DNA of 64,000 bases from Nematostella vectensis (GCF_932526225.1 NC_064042.1:3021001-3085000); one strand, 5' to 3'. Shown: positions 1-11,625, counted from the stretch's first letter. Notes: a model not told the origin generated them from the sequence alone. Numbers and translations are program-made.

Positions 1-413
1 ATATCTCCTACCCTTTAAAACCCAAAGGCCCGATACTCAGGCAATGTACACTACTCAACCACTGACCTCGATGACTAGTGTCAATCAATGTCAATGACGT
101 CATAGGTCACGTGACTTTATAAAGCTTCAATATCTCCTATCCTTAAAACCCTTAAGGCCCGATACTCAGGCAATGTACACTACTCAACCACCGGCCTCAA
201 TGACAAGTGCCAATCAATGTCAATGACGTCATAGGTCACGTGACTTTAAAAAGCTTCAATATCTCCTATCCTTTAAAACCCTAAAGGCCCGATACTAAGG
301 CAATGTACACTACTAAACCACTGGCCTCGATGACGAGTGTCAATCAATGTCAATGACGTCATAGGTCACGTGACTTTAAAAAGCTTCAATATCTCCTATC
401 CTTAAAACCCTAT
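1..413 (+). repeat. Left 129-bp tandem array (terminal repeat of the Ginger-like element)
   Basis: Just over three units with a period near 129 bp; the phrase ggcaatgtacactact recurs at about 40, 169 and 299. Each unit contains the palindromes TCACGTGA and TGACGTCA. The array is the reverse complement of the one at 5951-7173 and is cut by the start of the window, so its outer end is unknown. Confidence 0.9.
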
Positions 414-597
414 GGTGAATGAGAATGGTCAGCGTTACTCCTCAGATTCAGTTTGGTTGAATGAAGTAGGTTGTGTTTATATTGACTCTTGGTAGCAATT
501 TAGTTGTGGCTTTCTCTTTAACCCTACATTCAGAGATTTTACTATTTTTATACAAAAAAAATCAGATTGGTTACTTCTATTAGTAAAAATCCCATCA

Positions 598-729
598 ATG
601 GATTGGCGTTTTCTCCTCGTTTATCTTGTGTTAGTGGTGTTAGATGTCTTAATGATACCCACGTGCTTCGGGACAAGCGATGATGAGTCAAATCAAGACA
701 AGAAACAGGACAAAGATGAGGACAAGCAG
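598..729 (+). other. Possible coding exon with signal-peptide-like start
   Basis: An ATG at 598 opens 44 codons: a strongly hydrophobic stretch (residues about 5-24) followed by a very acidic, lysine-rich tail. The frame runs into a good donor (cag/gtaaat at 730). It lies between the left array and the integrase, where the element's first exon could be. No acceptor in the right phase was identified downstream, so it could be chance or a captured host exon. Confidence 0.25.
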
Positions 730-840
730 GTAAATACCTATTTATATAAAAACATGCAATGTGTTTATCACATAGAATTGAAATGGATTTTGCTCAATGG
801 GCGGTCAACTAAACCCAGAACCAGCTTCAGGAATGTTTAG

Positions 841-1821
841 AATCTCAAAACATGGCCATCTGCAAAAACAACGCGAAACTTAGCGATAAAAATCAATCAA
901 TCAGATAAGTAAAAAAACCGGCACAGGGGTGTATTGTATTTGCTCTGCTGTTAGCTTTACTAGGGGTACAATAGGTAAATCCGAGACTTGCCGAGGCCGT
1001 GTTTCAGAATCCGAAAGTTTTGTGAAATTTCGAAATCCGAGCCCGAAATTTTCCGGTCTCAGCTTTTTTTTTTCTAACGAGTTTTCGGATAACTTGATCG
1101 AGGTATGTCATAAAACATCAGTTGAAAAAAGAATAAAGAGAGTTACAATACATTCTTGCTACATAACGCAAAAGAAGGGGAGCCCGTAGCATTGTAACAA
1201 CATAAAACAGATCGCGTTTAATTAAAAATCCGAGACCGTGGTAAGAAAAAAAAGGTTGGCTCCGAGACCCCCTAAACTTTTTGGGGAAAAAACGAGATTC
1301 CGAGACCTTTTTGCAATTTTTTTTGCGAGACTTTCGAAATTTCGAGGTACCCACCGCTACTCTTTTAACTAGGAGTCATCGAGTGAGGACAGAACTTTCC
1401 TTCCTCGAACCTTGTGGTAGCCTCCAGTTATAAACGGGAATTTATTGACAAGTAAATATTACAATTTCCTAAGCTCATCGATGGTTTTGTTTGATATTTT
1501 TCACATTCCAATAAAATCATACCTATAGTACCTTTGCGGTGCTCGTAGGTTATCTGCATTTCAAACATTGCTGTTTTAACATCAAATGGTGTTTTCAACA
1601 TCCGGTGAACAGTACCAAAGACCGGTGTGTGTGTGTGGGGTGGGGGGGGGGGGGGGGGGGCTATCTATCCTACACTGACTTCCCCCGGGAGTAATGTTAG
1701 TAGAAGCAGGCATTATAACAGCTGAGATTATAGAATTTTTCTGATTTAACATCATGTGATGACGTTATTGCTTCATGACCTTATCAAAATTCAGACATTC
1801 AAAAACAATGATGACATGCCT
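841..1821. other. Non-coding interior of the Ginger-like element
   Basis: No gene seen. The stretch holds a diffuse repeat of tccgaga/ccgagacc motifs in both orientations (about 975-1340), a GT/poly-G tract at 1626-1660, and AT-rich sequence. Confidence 0.6.
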
Positions 1822-2403
1822 AAATTAATTAAATGTGGACTTTAAAAGCACATTAGCATACATACATTGGCATACACAAATTAATTAAATGTGGACTTTA
1901 AAAGCACACTAGCATACACACATTGGCATACACACATTGGCATACACACACTGCACGGGTAATAGACTGTCCCGTCTTGGCCCGACTGGTGCCAATGTGT
2001 GTATGCTAGTGTGCTTTCAAAGTCCACATTTATCTATACATACTCGCAAGGATAGTTTGGCTATCCGACGGAGTTTTAGACTAGCAAAGGTCGCATGCGT
2101 GATCCGCACAATTGGCATCACGCTAGCCCGGTCGCAGCTCTGGATCCCACATGGATCTAAGCTGTGGTTTAAAGCACTTCGTTCGAGTCGAAGTCGCCCT
2201 GCAGTTTTTTTGCCGATGAAGTTTAACTGAGGCAAACCGGCTATGCCATGCTGACGGGTCCTAATAAGGACGACGAAACAGCTGTCCATGGTTGCCGAAC
2301 TGCACGGGTAATAGACTGTACTAGCATCCCGTCTTGGCCCGACTGGTGCCAATGTGTGTATGCTAGTGTGCTTTTAAAGTCCACATTTAAATTAATTAAT
2401 TAT
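1822..2403. mobile_element. MITE with long AT-rich terminal inverted repeats
   Basis: The left end (aaattaattaaatgtggac, from about 1822) is matched in reverse complement by the right end (about 2370-2403). The phrase actagcatacacacattgg and its complement recur several times inside, so the termini are internally repeated. No coding capacity; short open frames here are chance. Confidence 0.75.
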
Positions 2404-2517
2404 TTGGCGAAATGTTAGCATCCAAAGTCTCTCTATTAACGTATACTGACGTATATGAAGTTTGTTTAATGCGCATTGATTTAACACGACTCTACAATAT
2501 ACAAGAGGAAACAGCAC

Positions 2518-2689
2518 CAGGGCCGTAGCAGGGGGCACGTGCCCCCCCCCCATATTTGAAAAATATATATAAGGAAATGATCGATAGGGGCGTGGCTGTG
2601 CCCCCAAATATTTTCTTTATGTTTCTGTATTGTGCACCCCCCCCCCCCCCCAAAAAAAAAAAACTCTTACGTGGCCTGCTACGGCACTG
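2518..2689. mobile_element. MITE, CAGGGCCGTAGCA family
   Basis: Starts cagggccgtagcagg and ends cctgctacggcactg, giving imperfect terminal inverted repeats, with poly-C tracts inside. Relatives sit at 9829-9958, 45529-45685 and 56470-56636. The CAGGG start resembles hAT termini, but no target duplication was confirmed. Confidence 0.7.
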
Positions 2690-2830
2690 AGCACCGATGA
2701 GTTCTCAGCGTTTATGTACAAAGGCTGTGGGGCTATCATTTCCAAAACGATACCGGAGAAAATATGTGAAAAATATAGAAATGAACTAATATGATCTGTG
2801 TTTATTTATGTTTAGTTTATCTCAAGAAAT

Positions 2831-4211
2831 GTGCCCCTTAACGAAGACGAGTACGATGCCCTGTTTTCCCTACTAAGTGGTGAAGCTTCGTTGAAAGACT
2901 GGCCTAAAACAGAAAACAAAGCTTTACGGCAACGAGTGTATAGAAAGCTGAAAAGCAACAAGTTCGAACTGCGTGAGGTCCATGACCCAATGACAGCGAC
3001 AAAAGTCCGACGTATCGTGCACACAGGAACAGGATGCATCGTAGCTAAGAAGTCAGAGCTCCCGAAAATTGTTGACAAGTTCTACAAAGAAAGAAAGGGC
3101 GAAGGCGCCAGGAAGCTCAATCCCACCATACGTAACATTTACGCCGGTTTATCTCGAAAACGTATTCAAGGAACTCTGAACGAGATTAAAGTGCAATGAA
3201 ATACGGCCCCTCTTCCAAAACAAGACTCCATTGCGCCCTATCAAGGCCAAAAGAGTACAGGAGCGCCACCAGATCGACCTAGTTAGTATGATCAGTGTTC
3301 CCGTGACTATTGATGGAAAAACATACAAATATATCATGTCCGTAATAGACATTTTTAGTCGATTTCTCTTTCTTAGACCACTTGAGACCAAAGAATCGTT
3401 AGAAGTAGCAGAAAATCTAGTCGATATCTACAAAGAACACGGGCCGCCATTAATCTTGCAAAGCGACCAAGGGCCCGAGTTTAAAGGCGTGGTAAAAAAA
3501 AGTATGTCTGGTCCTAAACGTGATTGTGATCAAGAGCTTGGCTTACAGTCCTCAAACCCAAGGCAAAGACGAAAGATCCCACCGGACTTGGAAGGAAAAG
3601 ATTCGCTTTGATATGCTGGAATGCGAAGACGGGTTAAATTGGGTAGACTCCCTGTGTACCAACAGTTATATAACGAGTCGCCACACAGCTCCTTGGGGAT
3701 GCTGTCGCCATTTGAAGTAAATTTCGGGAGACCATCAAACCGACTGCGACAGCTGCTTTCTCTGGACGACAAAGGTCAGGATTTTGACGTTCCCGAGGAG
3801 AATGGAACCGACGAGATCAATTCTGATTCCGACTATGACTCGTGGTTTCAAGAAATGGATAGAAAAAGACAGAAGGCACTTCACTCGTCAAACGAATCAG
3901 CAAGAAGAATGGTGAAAAGGGAACTAAAACGGAATCCGCCCTCCAGGTACTTTGTTGGTGAAAAGGTTTTGGTAAGGCTCCCACAAACAAAGAAACTCGT
4001 GAAAGGCAAAAGAATATCTTTAAGGGGCACACGTGAAGCACTTGTCCTTAAGGCTGATCACAGTGAGCACAAGTACTTTGTCCAAATCGATAATCCCGAA
4101 GCTCCAACAATTAGGCAAAGTATGTGGATTAAAGTCGACGACATAACGTCACTAACGAAACAGGACGAGAGTAAAAGGCAAAAAGATTGTAAAGGAGGAA
4201 ATAAACGGTAA
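2831..4211 (+). pseudogene. Ginger-like integrase/transposase, frameshifted
   Basis: Successive frames at 2831-3199, 3231-3611, 3520-3720 and 3621-4211 together spell a retrovirus-type integrase. Visible parts are an N-terminal helical region, a first catalytic Asp in QIDLV, the second in QSDQGPEF, the third acidic residue in GKDERSHRTWK, and a basic C-terminal region (GEKVLVRLP) like the integrase C-terminal domain. Shifts occur near 3200, 3510 and 3620. The family moves DNA by DDE-type strand transfer. The Ulp1 frame follows 20 bp downstream. The breaks make activity unlikely unless introns remove them, and I see no clear splice sites at the shifts. Confidence 0.8.
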
Positions 4212-4230
4212 GCAAGAACAACAATTACAG

Positions 4231-5022
4231 ATGACAAATGAAACAATTGCTGATGATGACATAGAGTTTGAAGATGAAAACAATAACGGAAGCGTTCTTG
4301 ATAATGCTATAACAGAACTGGTTAGCGACAAGGAACTCAGTGGCGATACTGTGAATCTGTACACATGCTTTTTGAATATGTACTATGCAAGTACTCGTAC
4401 AGTCACAGCGAGTACTTACTTTTACCCCTCCCTCGATAGAAGCAATGATGCTGAAGAGACGCCATCTTACCGAAAATATATGGAACATAAACTATTAAGT
4501 GAAATCGATTACTTAGTAATCCCTATTCATTTGATGGAATTGAAACACTGGATTTTTGTTGTATTATGTACTTTAGCAATGACGCTGGAGCTATATGACT
4601 CTGCAGGTGTCAGCGAAGCACATAAGGACGTGTTTGCCAATCTCAAAACTAAGTTTATTCACAAAGAGATGGAATCTAAGAAAAATAGTTGGTCAGAGCA
4701 CGTCAATAACCGTACCCCGAGGCAATCTAATGTTATTGATTGTGGGGTTCACATGTGCCTCATGATTAAACGACTTCTCCAAGCCAAATTTACGAGTCCT
4801 CCAGTCGCCATGCCAGATAAAAGTCGCGAAATGCCCCAAGATATGGCTGACGACATCCTAAACCATCCCTTCTTAGCAGCTCCTCCAGACAATCTTAAGA
4901 TTCAAGACCTCTTTTTAAAAGAGGTCTCAACCAAAGACGTATTCGACCAGCAAGTGGCTGCTGCCGGTTGCGTCTACAGGAAGGACGTGCCTATGGAGGT
5001 AACTGCTTCTTTCACGCAGTGA
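4231..5022 (+). CDS. Ulp1/SENP-type cysteine protease (C48) of the Ginger-like element
   Basis: A 263-residue frame with the C48 catalytic signature: His106 in KHWIF, Asp123 in ELYDS, Gln165 in RQSN and Cys171 in VIDCGV. Ulp1 proteases cleave SUMO or SUMO-like proteins; in transposons their role is unproven and may be polyprotein processing or removal of SUMO from host factors. The frame follows the integrase and its last codons run over the start of the OTU region in another frame. It may originally have been one polyprotein with the integrase and OTU parts. The start at 4231 is the first ATG and is uncertain. Confidence 0.75.
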   Translation: MTNETIADDDIEFEDENNNGSVLDNAITELVSDKELSGDTVNLYTCFLNMYYASTRTVTASTYFYPSLDRSNDAEETPSYRKYMEHKLLSEIDYLVIPIHLMELKHWIFVVLCTLAMTLELYDSAGVSEAHKDVFANLKTKFIHKEMESKKNSWSEHVNNRTPRQSNVIDCGVHMCLMIKRLLQAKFTSPPVAMPDKSREMPQDMADDILNHPFLAAPPDNLKIQDLFLKEVSTKDVFDQQVAAAGCVYRKDVPMEVTASFTQ

Positions 5023-5594
5023 GCGACCAGCTGATAAGATTGAAGTGTCCAGGGATTCCACATAATGTCTTAAGACAAAATATCGTAAGATATTTAGAAC
5101 AAAATCCGTTTACCCCTGACGGCACACATCTCGGTGAGTTTATTAACCATCGCGCCTGGGACTCATACCTACACAACATGAAGTGAGAGGGTGTGTGGGC
5201 AGACTGGATCGTTGTCTGGGCAACTGTCAATATGCTTGATCGTGACATTGCCATCGTCTCGTCAACTGGGAGTGATGGTCTGCGAATAATCACCCCGAGC
5301 ATTAGCAACAAGTCTACCGATCCCGGGAAAGAGGGAATGATTCTTCTCGGGCATAACGCCGAGCTTCATTATTATAGCCTTGACATTGCCGAGAAAGACA
5401 GCCACCCCGCAGACCCGACATCATCCTTGATAAAAAAATACGGAGAAGGAAAAGTCACTGTACAGTTCTGCCAGAAATGCAACAAGAAGTTCAAGAGTTA
5501 TTCGGGTGGGGTGTATGAACTGGGGAGCGCCTTAGCCTGTTACTCCGATGACCAGGAATACTGCGAGGATTGTTTACATGAAATGCTTTTCTAG
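4968..5594 (+). pseudogene. OTU-type cysteine protease, broken
   Basis: Frames 4968-5186 and 5193-5594 are in the same phase, separated by an in-frame TGA at 5184-5186. The first has the OTU cysteine motif GGNCFFHAVSDQL, where Gly replaces the usual Asp before GNC. The second has WADWIVVWATVNML and an LLGHNAELHYYSL block like the OTU His region, then a CxxC-rich tail (CQKCNKKF, YCEDCLHEML). OTU proteases remove ubiquitin. The phase differs from the Ulp1 frame, so a frameshift lies near 4985. The terminal CxxC pairs suggest a small zinc-binding end. Confidence 0.7.
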
Positions 5595-5950
5595 GTAACA
5601 TAGTTTACACTATCCCTGTGTACGACTCGGCATTTTACATATGTTATTATTTTAAAGTTAAAGTTCAATGTTAAAGGGGGCAGTGTTCGCCCATAAACCG
5701 AGAAACGATTTTGATTTAAGAGGAAAAATGCAGGGCCATTGTTTTTCCCTCAAAAGTTCACTGTTATATCATGAAATAGTTTGTTTTCAAAAGTAGTAAA
5801 GAATAAAATGCAATCATAATACAGTATACATCGTTGTCCTAATCTTTTGGTATGGGAATGTATGGGAAAAAGCTGTGTATGAATGTTTTGGATTGTATGA
5901 CGTTTGTATTGTTGACGTCCTTAGTGGCGAGTGTTGCATGTTGCGAGGTT
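5595..5950. other. 3' non-coding part of the Ginger-like element
   Basis: AT-rich sequence between the OTU stop and the right array. No gene or further repeat recognised. Confidence 0.6.
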
Positions 5951-7173
5951 ATCAGACACTCGTCATCGAGGCCAGTGGTTGAGTAGTGTACATTGCCTGA
6001 GTATCGGGCCTTTAGGGTTTAAAGGGTAGGAGATATTGAAGCTTTTAAAGTCACGTGACCTATGACGTCATTGACATTGATTGGCACTCGTCATCGAGGC
6101 CAGTGGTTGAGTAGTGTACATTGCCTGAGTATCGGGCCTTTAGGGTTTAAAGGGTAGGAGATATTGAAGCTTTTTAAAGTCACGTGACCTATGACGTCAT
6201 TGACATTGAGTGGCACTCGTCATCGAGGCCAGTGGTTGAGTAGTGTACATTGCCTGAGTATCGGGCCTTTAGGGTTTAAAGGGAAGGAGCTATTGAAGCT
6301 TTTTTAAAGTCACGTGACCTATGACGTCATTGACATTGAGTGGCACTCGTCATCGAGGCCAGTGGTTGGGTAGTGTACATTGCCTGAGTATCGGGCCTTA
6401 AGGGTTTAAAGGGTAGGAGATATTAAAGCTTTTTAAAGTCACGTGACCTATGACGTCATTGACATTGATTGGCACTCGTCATCGAGGCCAGTGGTTGAGT
6501 AGTGTACATTGCCTGAGTATCGGGCCTTTAGGGTTTAAAGGGTAGGAGATATTGAAGCTTTTTGAAGTCACGTGACCTATGACGTCATTGACATTGATTG
6601 ACACTCGTCATCGAGGCCAGTGGTTGAGTAGTGTACATTGCCTTAGTATCGGAACTTTAGGGTTTAAAGGGTAGGAGATATTGAAGCTTTTTAAAGTCAC
6701 GTAACCTATGACGTAATTGACATTTAGTGGCACTTGTCATCGAGCCCGGTGGTTGAGTAGTGTACATTGCCTGAGTATCGGGCCTTTAGGGTTTTAAGGA
6801 TAGGAGATATTGAAGCTTTTTAAAGTCACGTGACCTATGACGTCATTGACATTGAGTGGCACTCGTCATCGAGGCCAGTGGTTGAGTAGTGTACATTGCC
6901 TGAGTATCGGGCCTTTAGGGTTTAAAGGGAAGGAGCTATTGAAGCTTTTTTAAAGTCACGTGACCTATGACGTCATTGACATTGAGTGGCACTCGTCATC
7001 GAGGCCAGTGGTTGGGTAGTGTACATTGCCTGAGTATCGGGCCTTAAGGGTTTAAAGGGTAGGAGATATTAAAGCTTTTTAAAGTCACGTGACCTATGAC
7101 GTCATTGACATTGATTGGCACTCGTCATCGAGGCCAGTGGTTGAGTAGTGTACATTGCCTGAGTATCGGGCCT
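5951..7173 (-). repeat. Right 129-bp tandem array with higher-order structure
   Basis: About ten units; the phrase cgtcatcgaggccagtgg recurs at 5961, 6089, 6218 and onward. Variant units recur about 648 bp apart (gggaaggagctattgaag at about 6281 and 6929), showing a five-unit higher-order duplication. Most units carry TCACGTGA and TGACGTCA. It is the inverted partner of 1-413. Confidence 0.9.
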
Positions 7174-7175
7174 TT

Positions 7176-7355
7176 GTTTTATTTTTTTTTTTATAATGCT
7201 TCAAAAAGTATTTCCTTCCACTTTCCCTTTGTCCATTCTGGTAATTCCACGGGGTTCATTTCGGGGACTCCTTGGGATCGTTTCGGGGCCCGGGATCATT
7301 TGGGGGACTTTTGGGGATCGTTTCGGGGCCCGGGATCATTTCGGGTCCTGTACAG
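7176..7355. other. Junction sequence with a short direct repeat
   Basis: Begins with a T-rich tract. A 40-bp block containing gatcgtttcggggcccggga is repeated twice (about 7276-7345). No gene. Confidence 0.6.
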
Positions 7356-8162
7356 TGCGGTATGGTGTGCGTGGCTAAGCTGTCTACGCAAATTACATTC
7401 CAAGGATGCCATTTGACCAGCTGCTATGCCCCGATCATCAACGGAAAGCTAAAATTGACGTTAAAAAAAATCATTTCGCAGGATTTCAGCCGATTGCTTG
7501 AAAAGGTCAATTCGGTGATAGTCAGTGATAGTCCAGTGTCAGTGTTGTCCTACTGATTAAAATCCGGGCAGAAAATCTGGCTGAAGCAGAGGTAGTAAGA
7601 ATAAAGTTTCAAGCCTTGTCTCATTAACATACTTATTATCGACTCAAAATCTAAAATTGAGCTTCTTGGGAAGAAAAAAACACCACAAACGAATAAATTC
7701 ACATTCCAACTAAGTTTATTTCATGAATTAGATCATAAAGATATAACTCATAGATGTTTATTTGCGTGAATTCTTATGCCCTTAGAAATCATTCACTGAC
7801 GCGGGTGGCACCCTTGTGCGCTAGCTAGGGTACCCCATGGCCACACCCCAGTAGAATCACTCAACCACGGCAAACTTGACAGAAGACACTACGTGATGTC
7901 TATTCTATTCTTTGAATTTCATTGAAATTATTTTTTTAAAAATGCTACCAGCTCAAATACTTCTACTTTACAAAATGACACTGCCTTTATAAAACCTGGA
8001 AATATGAGCTTTTTTGTGCGTGTACTAACATGTATGATATAAGTGCAATGTTGAGCCAGGCTACCTTGGCCGCTGTCCAAATGTAGACCGAGGTGGTTGC
8101 CAATAGACCGAGTGGCTGGCAGTTTACTTGTAGAGGAGAGAGCGCACTAGTGGATTAGAGAA

Positions 8163-11100
8163 ATGGTAAGAGGATATTTTTAGTTAGAAACTAGAAATTA
8201 TTATTGAGAGCCCGCTGTCGCAGGAAATTCCATGTTTTATAATTCCCTTACGCATTCGATATTTGGTCGATTTATTCTGTGTCTAGAAAGGGGCTCCTAG
8301 AAAGGCTATTCTTTCTTTAACAAGCTCTAGCTTGTTCCCTTTACGTTTATTTGTGATAAATTGTGTTATATTTTGTCTGAATGGATTTTTATCAATGCCT
8401 CATACTTTGATTCTAGGATGTACCAGTGCTAAGGTACCCCAATAGGATTTTTGTTGGTGGAGTAACCTTCCAGGTATGAAAGAATCAAACATGGTAATCA
8501 AATATCAGCAGAGTCTTTTGGTCTGCAATGCTTAGGGTAACTTGTGTATGAGAAGCCCAATATCTGTTCATAGTGCTGCTATAATTTCACTTGACACCTT
8601 AGCAAGCTTCTTTTTTATTTTAAGACTACGGCAATTGAACTCAGAGAACTGTTTGAGAGCTATGGGGCGGTGAGAGATGTGAAAATTGCAAGAGATGGAG
8701 AAGGAGTTAGCCGTGGGTATGTAATGGAATTTGGGAAAAATAATTTATTTTTACTAACTTATTTAGGTATGGATTTGTGACGTTTTTTCGTGATGACGAT
8801 GTAAAGAAAGTCTTCAAATTGGTATTAAAAATAATTCTTTTGTTATTGAAAATATCAAAGTAAATTAATAATTTTAGGACTGGTCCTTTGTGTTTTAGGG
8901 TACGGTTTTTCACAAAGGAAAAAGGCTTGTGATTGGCGAAGCATATCGAAAACTGGTGAGTATTTCTCCTGTCCCCATAGTTTCCGAACCTTTAGAAGCT
9001 TGTCGTTGTCTTTTACGATGAAAACATTTAACTTGTCTACGATATGGGCGAAAGCCAGTATGAATAACAGCTTGTGACAGTTGTGAGGAAAAAAAATAAT
9101 AGAAACGTTTATATCTATTTATTAATCCTTTCTACTACCTGTCCCAGCGATATGTACTAGATTACCAAATTAGCCAATCACGAGTAACCGTTCTCACGCT
9201 CGGAACTTGAAGCCAATTTGAAACACTACTGCTTTTTTACACATTCACTCTTTTTTTATAAGAACTTTTCTATAAAACTTCCAGCTTGAGAATTTGCCAA
9301 ATTTTAAGAACATGCTAAGAACATGCCGAGGTTTAGATAGCATTTTTTTTAGTCCTGATGCGTTATAAAATGCAGAATCAAATTTTGCTCATTGTAACAA
9401 CCTTATTATTGCTATTGATCATTAGTTAATTATCTTCCTCATGATTCATTGGGTTTTATATTCTTAAAAACACTAAAATTTAAGAACATATTCAGCCTTA
9501 AAATGTCCCAAAAATAAGAACGATCCAGCCTCAACAAAAAAATGAGACATTATTATAAAAAAAGTGCGTATTGCATTTTCACGCAATATTGCACTGTTTC
9601 TTTTTTAAACAGCAACGAAAGACGAATTGCCACAAAAAAAAATTCCTACTATGACAGGACAAAAAGTGAAAATTCCGTTTTTAAACGCTCGGTTAGCGCA
9701 GTTATTTTGACAACATAACCACGAAGCAAGTTGCATGATTGGGTTTATTTTTATTGCAGAGCTTTGGGCATGTTATTCCTTATTGCAATTTTAGTTATGG
9801 TATGTACCGAGTCCAAACACTGATATTTCAGGGCCATAGCACGCCCCCCAATATAAAAAAAAAGGAATTGACAACTTGGGGCGTGGCCGTCTCCCCAATA
9901 TTTTCATAATGTTTCTGTGTTGTGCCACCCCAATCTTAAGTGGCCTGCTATGGCTCTGTATTTTTACGACTCTTACTTTAATTTTCCCAATTTGGTTACA
10001 ATTTGATATTTTTACCGATTATCATCACTACCAACATAAATTACCCTTACCCTGCTTTGCTAACAGAGTTTTTCAATGGTTTTTTCTAGCAATTCACTTA
10101 TCATTCTCACGTACCCAGGGCATTGAGGTCAGCATAACCAGGCGCGATAAAAATCCGTCGGAGGGGAGGGGCCTGTGGCCTAGGCGCCCTGGGTTTCTCA
10201 TGGGATGTTCACTTATTATCTGTGTCGCATCTCAGGGGCAGTTCCAGGAGTTTCAAAGCAAGGGTTTCGAGAAAGGGGTGCTGGATTCATTGTTCATCCT
10301 TGGATTTCACTATATTTTTTGTTATTTCTAAGACAAATATCTGAAAATAAAGGGGGTCACGGCCGGCTCGGCCCACCCCCGCCCATATCCCTGGTCTTTG
10401 TTTTTTCGCGTTCTAGTTTTTCTTTTTGGATAATGCATTAAAACAAGAGACGGGAGGGACGAAACAGAGATTAGGGTAATTGGATCAGTCCTTGGGAACC
10501 TTTCCCAGCCAGAAGTTCTTTAGCTATGCTTTTTCTTAATAGTTCTGTGCATTTTTCTTTATTAAATAAATAAACTTCTTCTTTAGGGGGGTATGCCCAT
10601 GTAGATTGGCCACCCAAGCAGATTTTGCCACAAGCTCAACAAGCCTCACATATCCAACACATGGTAATGTAATCCCATTTAAAGCCGCATTGTCACAAGT
10701 TTACTTCCGGAGGTCCGAGAAACCTCAACCGTTAAAAGACAAAAGAATCTATTAAAATCCGAGATATTAAACAGGCCATCTACTCTAAATTATCAATCAC
10801 ATCCTCAAAGAAACTTCCAATAAACACACTGCTTTCAATATTTTGAAATATTTTTCGCGTTTTCCGTTAAAAATTTATCGGAGATTGTTAAGTAATCGAC
10901 CGGAAGTAAACTGGTGACATTGCGGCTTTAACCCTTTCGCACCATAATGCTCTTTGTGCCAACAGCACTATACTCATTTAAAGAACAGCAACAATAAAAG
11001 TTGGCACAAGGGTGGATCTCAGATATTAGTATGTTTGGAAGGGTCTGCAGTACTTTTTTTTTTGGGAGGGGGGGCTAGAGAGGAGGAGCTTATTCGAACC

Positions 11101-11557
11101 CTCACCTCCTCTCCACAGATAATGATCGTACCAATCTTGTAACACTTGCTTTATTTCATTAATATCCTATGAAGTCAAATAAAGTGCTTCAGATTTATAA
11201 CTGTTTTTAATATTTCGCTGTATAGATGGCACCACAACTGTGTCATCTTCCAACACCACAAATGTTTCTGCAACCGCCACAGCTTCACCAACATGTAGTA
11301 TCTCAGTCATCACCCCAATCAGAACAGCATCCTGTCATATGGCAGGTATGGTATGAGAAGGGCACAATTTTGTTTTTAAGTTGCAGGTTGACCCAATTTT
11401 TAATTTTGCGTGTTATGTTGCCACTCACATTACCATTTATGTTGCGCGTTATGTTCCCAACAAATGGGATGTCCCTGTTTTCACAATATTTCTATGGTAC
11501 TGATTTGTTTGTGTGCTTTTTAAAAAGGTTGTCTACAGGCCCTTGGGTCCACCATGA
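8163..11557 (+). CDS. boule-like: Boule/DAZ-like RNA-binding protein, copy A
   Basis: Nine coding exons: 8163-8165 (ATG only), 8417-8473, 8625-8716, 8767-8821, 8899-8955, 9760-9799, 10587-10663, 11226-11345 and 11528-11557, all in phase with GT/AG borders, giving 176 residues. One RRM spans about residues 10-88, with RNP2 IFVGGV (12-17) and RNP1 RGYGFVTF (50-57). The PNRIFVGG start and FVTF core match the Boule/DAZL family, which binds mRNA in germ cells and controls translation in meiosis. The C-terminal half is rich in Pro, Gln and His. It is shorter than most animal Boule proteins. A lone ATG exon splices to the RRM. The reading frame is intact; a paralogue lies at 43602-47297. Confidence 0.85.
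9829..9958. mobile_element. MITE, CAGGGC family, in a boule-like intron
   Basis: Starts cagggccatagcacg and ends tggcctgctatggctctg. The same insertion is in copy B at 45529-45685, so it predates the duplication. Confidence 0.7.
10683..10927. mobile_element. MITE with TTAA target, AGCCGCATTG family
   Basis: Begins AGCCGCATTGTCACAAG and ends with the imperfect reverse complement, flanked on both sides by TTAA (10679-10682, 10928-10931). Its ends match those of the 18.3-kb element at 19032-37324, so it is probably moved by the same enzyme. Also present in copy B at 46410-46655. Confidence 0.85.
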
Positions 11558-11625
11558 CTGAGGCTGCCCCCCTTAAGGCTCTGAAGGAGGACTACAAGAT
11601 TGTAGGATTTTGCCAACATTCAAGA

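Larger units (their letters stand above)
1..7175 (+). mobile_element. Ginger-like DNA transposon, decayed, left end outside the window
   Basis: Inverted arrays of one 129-bp unit (1-413 and 5951-7173) bound a region coding for a retrovirus-like DDE integrase, a Ulp1-type cysteine protease and an OTU-type cysteine protease, all on the plus strand. Ginger DNA transposons are known to carry gypsy-like integrases, and some carry OTU or Ulp1 protease domains. No reverse transcriptase, gag or LTR is visible, which argues for a DNA transposon. The integrase and OTU parts are frameshifted, so this copy is probably inactive. Two MITEs (1822-2403, 2518-2689) sit inside. The Ginger assignment is from memory of the family and was not searched. 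Confidence 0.7.

Noticed and set aside
1-7175. LTR retrotransposon reading of the integrase region
   Set aside because: Terminal arrays are inverted rather than direct, and no gag, protease or reverse transcriptase frame is present.
9876-10331. 151-codon frame in the boule-like intron, repeated in copy B
   Set aside because: Its conservation is explained by the segmental duplication; it starts in a MITE end and has no recognisable domain.
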